The notes under the pieces: generated by a model
What the model was told of the DNA's origin: nothing
Database searches by the model: none
Seen by the model: only the letters and a program-made list of their open reading frames with translations
DNA from: Argentina anserina
Taxonomy: Eukaryota > Streptophyta > Magnoliopsida > Rosales > Rosaceae
Direction: 5' to 3'
Length of the DNA stretch: 64,000 nucleotides
Assembly: GCF_933775445.1 (NCBI RefSeq)
Contig: NC_065877.1
Location: 24,118,001-24,182,000 of the forward strand
Part shown: positions 23,989 through 36,625 of the stretch, one piece after another
How positions within the stretch are numbered: the stretch's first letter is position 1
Layout of the letters: every line of letters begins with the position of its first letter
Position numbers and translations under genes: made by a program

Positions 23989-24407
23989 TCCAAGTAATTA
24001 CATCTCTCTCTGAGATGTAACTATACATATTTGAGTGAAGTGAAAGAAGAATGCAGCAGCAAACTGTTCGTTAAAAGTGATAGCATGACAGCTGAAAGAA
24101 AATTTGCAATTGGACTTGAGTAATGCATATACAAAGACAATTCCGTAGGAAAATTTAGATTGTACTGCCAATCCACTATGTTCTACAACTGATATGAAAC
24201 CTACTATACACTGCACAAGTAGAGATAACTGAGGTTTCATATGCAACATTTGTTACAAAGAAACCATATTTCGCCTCCTACAGCCTCATTCCAATGATTC
24301 AACAGTTCTGGGAAAGAATTTCATTAGTGAAGAAGAAAGGCAGACATAGGTATGATAAAAGAATACCCAGCATGACAGGGAAATATAATCAGGACCGTAA
24401 AAGTACT

Positions 24408-27400
24408 TCACTCTGATTCAACAGGAGCCTTTCTCCTCCTACCTCTCTTTGCAGTAACAGTGACAGTACCTTCAGCCTCAGCTTTCTGTGGTTTCTCTTT
24501 ATTTACAAGATCTTTTGAAGACTTTATTTTACTCCGCAGCCGCAATATTTCACCCTTGGCAGATGCCAATTCTTCTTCCATTTTCTTTGCTTTCTTCTCC
24601 AGACTCTCCCTTTCCTTGCCAAGTTTCATTACAAGATTATGGGCATCTTCCATGTTTTCACGGGCCTCTTTTGTTGCAATTTTTTGCTCCGTTAGGGACT
24701 TGTAAAACACCTCTTTTTCATCTTCAAGGTTAGAAACTAGAGAATTAGCCTTCTCTAACTCTTTGGAAAGTACTAATGCATTTCGGTTCATCTCATCAAG
24801 TGATTTTGTAGCCTCTTCTAGGTCTGTCTCAAGAGGCTTCCGGGACTTCTTGTTCTCTGAAATGTGCTTCTCCAGAGATTGAAGTTCTTTCTTAAGAGAA
24901 GCAACTCGCTCCTTCTCTTCTTTTAAATCATTTGAAGCTTTGTCAGCTGTTTTATATACACCAACCAATTCATTCTGCAGGCTATCACGATTTTCTGCTA
25001 CAGCAGCTAATTGTTGAGACACAATTTGCAGCTCTTCTTCTGTCTTCTTTAGAAGTTCTTTTACTGCAGAAAGCTCAGTGGCAATTGCGTCACCACTTGA
25101 TGTTGCCTCATCAAGGCTCCTCTCCAGTGATTCCCTAACTCCGGTAAACTCAGCCTGAACACGGGAGATCTCAGCTTCAAGTTCTGTACACAAATTTCTC
25201 GACTGTTTTAATTGATCTTCCAGATTTGAAGCTTCAGTTCTAGATTTTCCAAGAGCTTCCAGAGTGATGTGGAGTTCATGTTTCAAGTTCTCTTCACTGT
25301 TGAGTGCTTTATCCAGCAATTCTCTCAAGGTCTCCTTTTCTCGGGTCAAATCAGAAATTATCTGTTTGTTTCTACTTGAGTCAGTCGCTGCAAATTCAAG
25401 TTTTCTCTTTAGCTGCTGAAGTTCCTCATCTTTTTCTCCCAAAAGCTTAGCATCCGCAGCTGCCTGTTTTCCAGAGGATGATTTCAGATTATTGCATTCC
25501 TCTTGAATAGTATCAACCTTCCTCTTAAATTCATCTTTCTCAGACGTCAAAGAAATCACTGTCGAATTCAATTCATTCACTGTAGATCTCTTCAATTCTA
25601 ATTCCTTTTGATTCTTCAGGAGTTCAACTTTTAATTGTTGAATATCTGAAGCTGCACGAGCTAATTCATCCTTAGTTTTCTTGTAGGTAGTTTTTAAGTT
25701 CTTCAACTCCAAATCCTTCTCAGCAAGAGAAGAGCTAAGGCTTCGAACATTACTGTCTCTGTCCCTCAGTTCCAAATTGAGTGAACTAATCTTTCCCTGC
25801 AAATCTTCAATTGAGTGAACCTTTTCCTTCAAACTTTCTTCAAGCTCTACCTTATCTTCGATGGCCTTTGAAAGGTTTATTTGAAGGCCTTGACTTCGAA
25901 TTTTGAGCTCCTCAATCAACTTCTTCTCACCATTTAGCTCCTTCCCTAAGCCCACAATAGTACTTTTCGCTGAATTTAGTTGGTCTGTTAGAGACATCTG
26001 CTCTTCCATTGCTTTTCCAAGTTGCTTTCTCTTTTCTTCCTGCTCACTGAGCAGCTTTGATTCAAAGCTCTTCTCCAGTGAAACGATAGCAGCTTCCTTT
26101 TCTTTCAGCCGGTTCTTCATCTGTGCAAATCAATCACAGCAGATTTACATATCATCAAAAAGTACATCCTTGCAATGAGAACAACATGAAAGGACACTGC
26201 TTTTCAAGCTCAGACTCAGAAATTACTTTCTACTTAAGGATTTATTAGATTAAGTTCTACTTGAGCATATGAACATACAAGAAAACAGCGAAAAATTAAA
26301 GGACAAACATTATAGATTTATGGTCATAAGTTTCTTGATGTTCATCCCCTTACTGGGTTATCTTGGCAGGTAAAGTAAAGCTTGACTGTGGAAATGCACA
26401 CTTACAGATTCTACTATTGCATCTGCAGCTTCCTTTTCTTTCTGAGCCAATCCATAAAAAGCCCCGATGACACCAGAGCTGAAAATACCAATACCATTCA
26501 GGATAGACAAAATGGGATTTGGTGCATCTCCTTGCTGTCCATTCTGTTCAATGATTTATTCTCTTTAGAATATTAAAAAGTAGTTACAATCATTAAGAAA
26601 AAAACACTGAAAGCTATTAGTAGTGAATCTAGCATTCAGACCTCTGCTTTTATGTTACTGTCTAGAGTATTTGGCTCACTTTCTTCTGAAAAAAGAAAAA
26701 GAGGTGAAAACATCAGTGCATGAACAAATTATGAACCAAAGGATAACAAGCAGCAAGTGTTTCAAGGAATACAAATCCACGCAAATAAAAACCTTAAAGT
26801 GTAGCAGAAGGTAAGAAACAAGTAGGTTTTGCTAGAACTCCATCTCCTCATATAATCAACAAAGGACGCAAAAAAAGAAACAAAAAAGGGCAATTGCATC
26901 CCACAGTACCATACATTCTTTCGCTACTTGGAGTGGAAAACACCTATTAGGGCCTTCAATTCCCTACTTCGTCTTGAAACCAGATATGGGTATCTGGGGC
27001 ATCAAATATTGGTTTTGCCACCTAAACTACCTTCCCTAGCATGACTAGGGACAAGACCTGCGCCTAAGCTAAAAACTCAACCTATGCAAGTAGTGCCACT
27101 ATTGTGAATTTCTAGAAAACTCTATCATAGTAACTTTCCAACATTTTCAGCATTTAAGAACCAAGAGTCGGAAACTTGTTCACACCAAATCTGATACTAC
27201 CATTTGGACAAGCAGAGATGAGTATTTTTCGTTTGCAAATTGGAGTCCTCAGTAACAACCCATATAAAGATTCTCAAGAATACAAAAGAAAAGCCTACAT
27301 TCCCATTATAATGCATTAGATCCTCCTGTGAAGCGAAAATAACATTATATGACTAGGCTCAGAATCATTGTCTCCAATGTTTTGCAACATACAATGACCT

Positions 27401-28090
27401 ACACGTTACAGATGGAATCAAACTGATGTAATCCATGCCTTTTAAAAAGAAATTACACTAGGATATTCCCAATAGCCTAACAAACTCAAATTTTAATTTC
27501 AGTTCCAACACCTTAACTAATATCCTATAACTTCAAACTGCACATCAAATGAACCATACTCTACTGAAAGAATTACAAAGTCACATACATATGCATCCTT
27601 GAATAAATAACTATCAAGATTTCACAAACAAATGATGATCAATCTCCAACAAAACTCAAATAACAACTTCAAATGCTATGACCCATTTGCAACAAACCCA
27701 ACAAGAAATGAGTAAAATTTCCACAGCCCATTTCTTAAATCCACAAACTGAGATGATATCAGAAACAAAGCGACCAACTTTGAAAAGTACAAACTTACTA
27801 GTGGGCAAGGCTTCCAGGGGTTCAAAGGCATGAGCCTTGAGTTGCAAGAGAGGAAGAACAGTGATACCCACAAAGAGAATAGCCCTCCTCTTGCCATGAT
27901 CGCCGTCGTTGGGGTCGTCTTGGCCCAGAGACGACATTGCCACACTTGTCGTTCTGTCTCTTCTTCTTCTGCTTCTGCTTCTGCTTCGTCCTGCATTTCT
28001 GGTTTTGGGGTGACAAGAAGAAGAGAGAGGGAATCGAGATGGGGTGAGGGGAGAGTGTAAGAAGCAACAGCTCCCCATCGCAAACTCCAT
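24408..28090 (-). CDS. MFP1: MAR-binding filament-like protein 1 (MFP1), 728 aa
   Basis: MFP1 is a coiled-coil DNA-binding protein of plastid thylakoids and nucleoids, first described as binding matrix attachment regions. Four coding exons on the minus strand: 27799-28090, 26642-26685, 26406-26543 and 24408-26120. All junctions are GT-AG and the sum is 729 codons. Residues 1-65 are Ser/Arg-rich, like a plastid transit peptide. A hydrophobic segment AILFVGITVLPLLQL follows at about 69-83. Exon 3 encodes a second helix, NPILSILNGIGIFSSGVIGA. Exon 4 is one long heptad-repeat coiled coil ending in a basic KRGRRRK tail. The C-terminal runs NLEDEKEV, MEDAHNLVM and LASAKGEILRLRS match the remembered Arabidopsis protein closely, and the length agrees. 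The promoter is shared with a + strand leader exon. Confidence 0.95.
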
Positions 28091-28456
28091 TTTTGATTTC
28101 TTTGGTTGATATGAGGATAGAGTTTAGCGCTCAAAGTTTTGATCTTTTTTGCTCTCTCCTTCTTTTCCTTTTCGGTTTTCAGTTTTTGCTCCACTCACTT
28201 ATGAAAATGAAATTTTCAAAATCCCACTGGGTACCCTCAGCAACTTGATAGAATTACACGATGTACCCCAACCTCAAAACTCTCTCTCTTTTCCTTCACC
28301 AGAGTCCAAGACTTTCACAGCTGCACTCGACTGTAGAAGCCTCACCTATCTCCACAACCCTCTGGCCTCTCTCTCTTCTGTCTTCGTGTATCAAAACATC
28401 AGGATTCGATCCGAGTTCGATCGAAGCCTCAATCAAGCTCTCATTCATGATTTCTG
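28091..28456 (+). promoter_or_regulatory. divergent promoter region and candidate + strand leader exon
   Basis: The MFP1 start is at 28090. To the right, pyrimidine-rich leader-like sequence runs to TTTCTG at 28456, followed by a consensus donor GTGAGTAA. This looks like a first, largely non-coding exon of a + strand gene, with the ACR remnant at 29.3 kb downstream. Short frames inside it show no domain. The shared promoter is inferred from spacing. Confidence 0.45.
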
Positions 28457-29254
28457 GTGAGTAATGACGGTTTTGTTTAATGATTTCATTTGATTCTTGT
28501 TCCTGGTAAATGTTCGATCTTTGAGGTATTTATGTTGATTCGGAACTGGGTTTGGATCGATTTATCTATTGTGTTACAATTACATTGGCTTCTGCAATTA
28601 TGTAGCTTAAAACGTGTAATCAAGCTTGTAAACATCTAAATTACTTTTATTTGTGATGTCATGCTCTTCACCCACAACAACCTGCTCGTGTCTTCATGAA
28701 GTCTGGGGATCTTAATGAGCCATTACCATTAGAATCGTATGTTTACGATTTCTGATGGTCTGTTTGTTTCATAGTGTAATTGGGAAGAGACTAATCTGAT
28801 TTTAGTTGTGAAATAGTTGTTTGTGTAGATAATTCACTTTGAAGTAGAAATAATAGTTAGTTGCAATTCTAAGTTGTTGCAGTACCTGATTCTATGACAA
28901 GAATGAAGTCTGTAAACAAATGTATCAGAATTATAAGCCCAGGTTACTTTTTCTGTCTAAAATCATGCTTTCTCTCATTTGTGTTAATGCAGCATGATTG
29001 ATTTCTTTTCTTTTTTTCCAAAGATTTGTACATTTACATCTTGCAATACTTTAATTAGCACTACCTGGGTGCATAAGTTCCAGAATACCTTTCATTGGTC
29101 TGGGATAATGAGGATTTTGAGTACTTGGGATGAAGGGATGATGGGATGATGCTAGAGTGCTAGACTCGTCAAGTTGAATGTATTGATGCTAGAGTGCAAT
29201 CGACAATGAATATTTTGTATCTTTATGTGTTGGGAAAGAGATTGTATCTTTATG

Positions 29255-29755
29255 TTGCCTCCTGTTGGTGTGACGCCCTCAGAAGAGCATACCTCAATTG
29301 AGCTCAGTGGTACTTATAGAATTGGTCTATTGTCTGAAGTGTGTGCCGTTCTTGCAGACCTTCATTGTAATGTGGTAAATGCTGAGATATGGACACACAA
29401 TGCCAGAGCTGCAGCTGTAGTTCATGTCACAGAAAATACCACTGGTTGAGCAATTAAGGACCCAAACTGCCCCGCATCAATAAAAGAGCTGCTTTGATAT
29501 GTCCTTAAAGGAAACAACGAGTTGAAGGCTGCTAAAATGACACTTGCAACCTCTGGAGTTACAAATAGAGATAAAAGGCTGCATCAGATTATGTTGGCTG
29601 ACAGAGATGAGAGGGTTGAAGGAGATGAATTGTGCAGAGTTGAGGACAAGGGCTTAAGACCTCAACTAACTGCCGTTGATTGCAGTCAGAAAGATTACAC
29701 TCTGTCATTACTATGAGGGCAAAAGATCAACAACCAAAATTGTTGTTTTGGTCGA
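29255..29755 (+). pseudogene. ACT-domain-repeat (ACR) protein remnant
   Basis: ACR proteins are plant regulators with several ACT domains. This stretch encodes an ACR-like segment opening PPVGVTPSEEHTSIELSG, then GLLSEVCAVLADLHCNVVN and AEIWTHNARAAAVVHV, the classic second ACT domain. It continues as SIKELL, LKAAKMTLATSGVTNRDKRL and HQIMLADRDERVEG. At least two in-frame stops (TGA in GGT-TGA and CTT-TGA) and a frame change near 29700 (YTL to TMRAKD) break it. The first ACT domain and everything after MRAKD are missing. It is either a truncated relic of a gene whose leader survives at 28.4 kb or a partial retrocopy. Confidence 0.85.
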
Positions 29756-32700
29756 TGTATTGAATATATGTATTCAATATGTATATATCCTATATTATAT
29801 AGCAAATAGATGTATACATCTTTTTGAATATGAACATATTTATTGAATCCATATCATAAATTATTCATTGCCTTTTTTTTTCTTGACTAGAAATTGTTAA
29901 AAACTACTTGTACCTGCTAGTCCAATATGTATATGTTTATTTTTAAATGTCGCATACTAATCATAATGTTTTAAATTTTGAACGTGTATTTGAAAGAAAA
30001 AACTGCTTGCATTAATGAAAATAAGAATAAAAGTTCAATAGTGTTACAAAGCAAAGCTTGAACCCCATATGGGGAGTACAAGCATACCGGGTCAACACAG
30101 CCTGATACTGAAAGTAGGGTGTTGGCCAAACGGTTAAAATTAGCTTAAGACCAGAGTGACTGTTAGATACCCTTCTATTGTCATCTAAAGACTGTGCAAG
30201 AAGATGTAGTAGTACCCACGGTGATACATAGAGAGATCTACTCATTAGATATTTGATGCTCCACTACATAATCATTTGAATCATCCTTCAGTACTACTAG
30301 ATAATTCAATACGTCTATGTATATGAAGAACATCACATAAGGTGAAATTAAAGTTGCCAGGATCCCAAATATGGTGTTGCAAAAGATGACAGTGTTTCAG
30401 AGTAACCCACAAGAAGGCCCAATTCAACTGCGGAAACCCAACATGCGGTGAAAATTCTTTGGGCACCCAAGCCCATATTAATCTGGGCACCAAGCCCATA
30501 TTAATCCGGGCACCCAAAACAATTTGAGTACCCTAGCAGGCATCAACCCAAGAGTTGTCCCCAGCACCCAAGTAGATTGCTTTGCCGCACAAGTGGGCTC
30601 CGCCTGCACCAACTGCGTTGTCAGTGATCAAAATCAAATGAAAAAAAAATCAAATTCGGTCTTCCTTGATCACACATTGACACGATGCCCATGATCCTGC
30701 ATGCACTCATTCTGAAACCCGATTGGTGAAATCCAATAGGGACTGATCCACCATGGATCCACCTTGAGACGAGCTCGACGCGGTTGGTTTTTGTGCCCCC
30801 AATTCCGGTCCCATTGAATCTTGAGTCGGGAAGATATGATTGTTGCCTCGCGATTGAGAGATCAGCGGCGGAAGGCGATCCTACTGTGTGATGGGAGGGG
30901 AGCCTGTGAGAGGAGGCTTATGAAGGCTTTCATTGGGGGGAGGCTTGAGAGAGCCGCCATGGTGGGAGGGTTGTTGAAGGCCTCCATAGATGGAGAGCAA
31001 AGCTCTAGCGGCTAGGGTTTAGTCTAACCATTTAGTCTCATCCATGATAAGTTTTGAAAGTTAAGAGAAAAACATACGGAAATAATACAGTTGAGTACAT
31101 TATATTACCAAATAATTCATTTAAAATTATCTTAAATGTTTAAATTGGTCATTTGACAAATTAAAAACATAAGCTCAATTTGAGTTTACAAAACGCATTA
31201 TCACGACTTCTGCTACAAATAGCCACGTATAAAAGTTAGTTTACCAAACACTCAACTACTTTGCTTATCAGCCACTAATTCTCAGAAATAAGCATACGTC
31301 AAGTTTTCTAATATGCTCAGTTGTACCAAACACATACATACTCTACCATCCACTTCTATTTTTAATCTTTTTACTTCTTACTTGAGTAAGGGTAAGATGT
31401 TGCCTTGAATCAAAATTCCATTGAGCTTGACCAGATGCGGTTGGTCTGATACTCTAGTGGAAATTCTAGGCTGTAAGTGAGCAGATGCTGCGGAGTCATT
31501 TAGATAATAAGAGGTCTCTGCTTCAAATTACAGTTTGTGAAAAAATCTATAGCTCGGCACCATTCAGGTAAAGAATTAATAGTATAGAGTCCAGCACCAT
31601 AGATATAGATTTGCTCTATGGTATGGCGTAACTCATCCCTTGGGGGGAGTCATACCTAAGTTGTGCTTAGTCTCGAAGTTGAAGTGGTAGATCACTCAAT
31701 ATCGCACCCAAGAAAAAATCTGTAGACCTCGGAACCATTAGATTTGCTCTAAGTATTGTAGAACTTTAGATGTTGTACAAAGGAAGTGAAAATAACCGAT
31801 TAAACAAAACTGAACTGGGGATTAAATGAAATACTTTTGTTGTTCTTGTTAGCCTTTGGAATGGGAGAGCCCTCATGGGAATATTCTCAAGTCCTCAACC
31901 AAAGTAGACTTTGAGAACCAGCAGTATGGTCGACTCAAATTGTGAATTTGTTTTACAATTCACTGCTAAACTAATACCCTCAGTGAATGGTGGGATCTGC
32001 CAAAACTTTCCTTGATACCAGAAGTTTCAATCAAGTACACATAAATGGAAGCTTAGAGTTACAGTGACAATGATTTGGTTAAACCAGATGAGACAAACAT
32101 GGTGAGTTTATGCTATGCTAGGCCTGATTTCAGTGTGGAGGAACTTCCAAAATTATTGACATTCAAAAAATATGTGAATGCTCCTTTGCTTAATGCGCCT
32201 ATGTGAAGAGAGATGTGTTAAAAGTTAAAAACATTATACTGAGATGTGCTTTTGTAGGGATATGCAAAACTGGGGTCACTATTATAGAGTCCACAACTTG
32301 ACACAAATTATTTAAATCGGTGAGTGAGGGTGTTCATTTGAAAATTAACGAATGACTGTGACTTCGGTCAGCATAAACTTCATTACCTGAAATTGAAAGG
32401 ACAAACTGAAGAGTGAAGGCAAAGGATGCCCTGAGAAAAGAACAGGGTAGGCCAACACAACAAAATGAATCTGGAAGAGAAGACGACCCTTAGAAATTTA
32501 ATCATAGAAAAGGCAGCAGAAATGGATGTCCATAGTAACTTCTGCTTACACTATAAGAGAAATTTGTAATGTACAGTAAATTCTCACCACAGCAGAGATC
32601 TTGCAAACTACAGGGGTGTTCTTGAGAGGATTAGAACTATACGCACATCTGATCAGAGTGAGTTAGACTTGATGCGTTAAACAGAATGATTGATCCGGCA

Positions 32701-33046
32701 ACTATTTATATGGCTATAATCAATCTAATACAAATTTTTGAAGAATTAAAGAAGTAATTCATAACATAAGCAGGGTTAATCGTAATTTCTGATCATTTAA
32801 ACCAAACCATCTACTTCAAAATAGAATCATCAAAGCTTATGAAATAGTACTTCAAAAAGTGCAGCTATTATTACTAAACGCAAGCAATCAACAATGAGTT
32901 CAGGGATCCAAAGTGTTTTCCTACAGGAAAACTTACCCACAAAAGCATTAAGAAACAAAAGGGAGATGAAAACTGATGACCAGGGCTTCTAGCCACTTGA
33001 AATCATCAAATTAAAATTATAGAAAACAAGACCAATGAGGCTACTA
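29756..33046. other. gene-free intergenic DNA with repeat debris
   Basis: No intact ORF with a recognisable domain. The section 30530-31020 is GC-richer with G/A-rich frames such as the one at 30821-31015, typical of decayed retroelement sequence. The section 31080-31330 ends in MITE-like GTACCAAACACA. No boundaries could be fixed. The right end is the 3' untranslated region of the FLZ gene. Confidence 0.5.
30461..30516. repeat. short tandem repeat, 23-24 bp unit
   Basis: GGGCACCCAAGCCCATATTA plus ATCT (30461-30484) is followed directly by a near copy lacking one C (30485-30507) and by a third partial unit GGGCACCCA (30508-30516). A small local duplication; no function is suggested. Confidence 0.8.
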
Positions 33047-34228
33047 CTACTCTATGTCCCGAGTCTCCTGATTATGCATACCCAATAAATAGAGATCTTC
33101 CTGGTAGCTTTTAGGAGAGCTTCCTGCAGACCTATCCCAAGTATCTTCTGCTTCCTCTTCAGCAAAAATCTTATCTGAGTGACAATCAACACTACAAAAT
33201 GCCTTTTCACTTCTGCAACAAAAAGAGAAAACCTTAGCCTATAAAATGTGGAACTTGAGTAAAATTTACAAAATGTTTAATACAAACCTGCACATGTAAA
33301 TTTCCTCTCCATCCAAGTTTTTCTTGCAGGTGTAACAGGCTGTCAAAATTTCATCTGAAGGGTCGCGTGTCAATCCCTCCTGGAGCTCACCCACTGGAGG
33401 TGATTCAGTCTCGAATGTTTCTTTGTCAACATTGTTTAAATCTTTTGTGTTACATTCTAATATACAGTCACAAAAAATATGAGTAGTCTTCGGGTTTGGA
33501 CCATGAGAAATTATACAGGTATAGTCCTCAGAAAGTTCCATCTCTCTAGCAGGGATAGAGGATGCATATTGAGGGTTAGAGACTATTGGTACTGGAAGTG
33601 AGCTTGGTTTAAAACTCAACGAACTTTCTCCTTGCATAGAGACATTTTTTGAGGAGTCCCTGCTGGAGTTCAACAAAAATGGTGCAATATTTTTAGATTG
33701 TTCAGATCCTACAGGAAGTCCCATGATCCCAGAGGAAACATTCACTTTATATGGTTTGAGTTGGGGATTGAGAGATGTCGTTTCAGAAAGTGGTCTAATT
33801 GTATAGTTTCTAGGTAAGGACTGGGATCTCATGGAATAATTTTCTGAACCAGAAGAAAGTTTTGAGGAATGAGAATTGTTTTTTCCCACCTGTGGTCGAA
33901 AAATTATGGTTTTCCTCTTTGATGAACCAAGAGCTTCACTAGTAGCTTTGGTCTCATCAAGAAGGGAATTGACAATGCCAAGGCCTGATTTCCTACAATC
34001 CCATTTCTTGTGATTACCATTTTGGGATGATGATCTAGCAAGTCTAAATGGGTTGCTAAGATTTGAAAAGGGCCTGAAGTCTAGAGGAGATGTGGGGCTC
34101 CTAACCGAGTCTGAATCTGAAGAACTTCTATTACCAAACCCTACAAAGAAATCAGGAATACTGAAAAGTATACTAGTAGTATGTTTCAGGCTTAAATTAC
34201 CAGAATCCGCCATTAGATCATCATGCAT
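33047..34228 (-). CDS. FCS-like zinc finger (FLZ, DUF581) protein, 368 aa
   Basis: FLZ proteins are plant adaptors that bind the SnRK1 kinase complex through a C-terminal zinc finger. Two exons on the minus strand, 33288-34228 and 33047-33212, join at CAG/GTTTG and TTGCAG to give 1107 nt. The finger spans residues 292-330: ACYTCKKNLDGEEIYMC, then SEKAFCSVDCHS after the splice, giving C-x2-C and the FCS-x2-C pair. The intron splits the finger. Upstream is Ser-rich with SVRSPTSPLDFRPFSNL, a segment shared with the FLZ10/11 subgroup, and an N-terminal IPDFFVGFG. The start is ambiguous between ATG 34228 and ATG 34213 (five residues shorter). Upstream frames begin only with TTG. A spliced leader and a uORF precede it. 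Confidence 0.88.
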
Positions 34229-34271
34229 AAGCGATAGGCATGTGAAATAATTATCTTCCGATATTATGTTC

Positions 34272-34301
34272 TCAAAGATCCCCGTCTCTAACAAGGACCA
34301 T
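34272..34301 (-). other. uORF of 9 codons upstream of the FLZ start
   Basis: On the minus strand ATG at 34301 opens MVLVRDGDL and stops at 34272, 43 nt before the FLZ ATG. It lies downstream of a plausible leader acceptor (TTATCAG near 34330), so it should be in the mature mRNA. Any effect on translation is inference. Confidence 0.45.
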
Positions 34302-34329
34302 TGATTCCTTACTGCTTCAATTTATAACC

Positions 34330-35290
34330 TGATAATTGCAATAAAAATAGACTGAATCAATCGCAGTAACAACCAATGCACACAAAATCAATGAAGAGGG
34401 TGTAGCAACATCACCCACTTACTTAGCTCTATACAAACAGTAAGGGTCGAGCAAACAGCATAAATAATGGGATTCAAAATGATACTAGCATGCGCAGAAC
34501 ATCAAAAACAAGGAAGCAATGACCAGATAAGAATCCTAATAGGAAACTTTCAGCAGAGTATGAGTAGAACTAACTACACTAACTGGACAAAAACATATAG
34601 GAAGGCAGGGTAAACCACAAGCATGGATCAATAAACCACAATTATAGTCAGAAAAGAATATCCTACCCAAAACAAGAAATCCTATTGATCCATCCCAAAA
34701 CAAATGCCAGGTCAAGATAAAAGATGATCAAGTTTAAAACTTTTCTAGATGGTAACTATCCAAAGCCCAGTGGAACCTACAGGACACAGCTCAAAGGACT
34801 AGACGAGCCAAGATACCCAAAACAAGTGCAGCAACAAGTACAATCCATAGAACCCACTTTAGTAAAGTTCCTTCAAAGTGGGCTAACACCAAACTAAGTT
34901 GTACCTGATAACCAATCATATCCTAATAGATAAGCTGCACTTTCCCAATAAACCCCCAAAATCATCTATACTGGGATAAAGGATACTTCAGAGCTGAGTA
35001 GCAAATGCAGGCTCAAATACAGTAAATGATTGATCAATCATTCAAACGCATCAAAGAGTACCGGAGAATACGATCAAAGTATGAATCTTTTGCTCAACTA
35101 ACAGCCATGACTTCCAAATGAACATCAAAACAAGAGAATCAGTTCAAGACCCAAAACCCAATACAGAGAATAGATCAGAGAAACGAAACTACACAACCAA
35201 CCAAGATAGGGGAAACCCACCTAGTTTTCTTCTCCGAGAACTTCACTGATTGATTGATGAGCTTTTGAGGCTTGAGAATATAAACCGCAA
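34330..35290 (-). promoter_or_regulatory. inferred leader exon and leader intron of the FLZ gene
   Basis: On the minus strand AAACTAG before GTGGGTTT near 35220 is a plausible donor. GCAATTATCAG near 34330 is a plausible acceptor just upstream of the coding exon. The roughly 890 bp between have no ORF and read as intron. Leader introns are common in this family; the call is from splice signals only. Confidence 0.4.
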
Positions 35291-36077
35291 AGAGATATGG
35301 ACAAAGCACGTAACTTTATTGATTTATAATTCATATTTTCTCTTTGCAGCATGCATTTAAAACAAGAGTAATAATGGACACTTTACTGTGGTTTCTGATA
35401 TGTCCTCAGTACTCAGTAGTCAGTACTCATTTCTCTCCCCACCTACACACGCACGAATGCATTCACACACGACTAACTAAGGTTCCGTTTTCCGTGCAAC
35501 TTTGGTTTAAAACTCTCTCTCAGTTTGGAGTTCATGCCCATGGCGGCATCTTTTCCTGCATAAATAGGAAAATTATCGTGAGATGAGTTGCTGGTGACGA
35601 TCAAAATGGTTGCAAGTTGCAACCCTCAACGTCGAATGACTCTTTCAGATGAGTTGGCTTAACACATTCCAAATTGGATCACAGGCACTAGGAGTACTGA
35701 CTGAAATAGTGCTAGAACTATTGTCGCATCACTTGCATGAAACATTGCTGTTGCAAGGACCACAATGACATGTTTCACATTCATGGTTTTAAATTCTAAG
35801 CAACTAAATTGCTACAATAGGTTCCTGATCCTCAATTGATGTGCGAGCAAGTGTATGCGAAATGTTAAGGCTCTGTATATGGATTCGGGTTTAGATAGGG
35901 TTATATTGTCATAGGGCATAGGCTGAAGGTACCAGCCAAATTTCAGTAGTGATTAAGTGAATCCCGCCAAATTACATAGAGATCCTGTTTGGTTAGTTAC
36001 ATGTCATATAATTCCAAGTTCTAGTTGCTTGGTGGAAGAGTTGAAACAAGCTTGAGTAAAAATGACATTGAACCTTA

Positions 36078-36447
36078 GCATCTCCAATGAAGATGCCAAA
36101 TTTTTTTTTTTGTCAAATGTCAAATTTAAATTTTACAGATTTGACTGATTTCATCTCCAATGAAAATGTCAAAATATTTTTTTTGTTACATATGAAAATG
36201 CCAAATTTGAAACTTAAACAAGTATTAAATAAGCATTAAAACTAAATACAATTGTGAGAACAATAAAGAGAAGAGAAGAGCTAGAAAGAGAAAGAATAAT
36301 AAAAAAATAATTTATATATCAAATTTGACATGGTTAGAGGGTATGTCAGATCCATGTGGATTTACATATTGAGTTAGAGGATTTTCTTTATGTCAAATAA
36401 TAATTGTTGAGTCTAGTTGACAAATTTAGCATAACCATTAGAGATGT
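36078..36447. mobile_element. MITE with imperfect 26-bp terminal inverted repeats
   Basis: GCATCTCCAATGAAGATGCC and the following AAATTT (36078-36103) match the inverted end 36422-36447 at 20 of 26 positions. The interior is AT-rich with internal repeats of ATCTCCAATGAAAATG. No coding capacity; no target duplication could be fixed, so the superfamily is open. Confidence 0.6.
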
Positions 36448-36625
36448 TCGTTTCTCTTATATTTAGTCAATATATATTAAGTATAGTACATATTGATTTA
36501 GTAGTTACGTTGCATAAATGATGAATTTGATAATTTGACACAAAAAATTAGGATACATATTTAATTGGTTTTCTTCTCTTCTTTTTAAAAAGATGATGTA
36601 AGGGTGTCAAATATTTTCTTGTCAT

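Noticed and set aside
24460..25138. Plus-strand ORFs across MFP1
   Set aside because: Complements of a coiled-coil coding exon; Leu/Ser-rich artefacts of the opposite strand.
27656..28194. Alternative long frames over MFP1 exon 1
   Set aside because: Out of frame with the splice chain that rebuilds the known MFP1 sequence; one starts in the leader.
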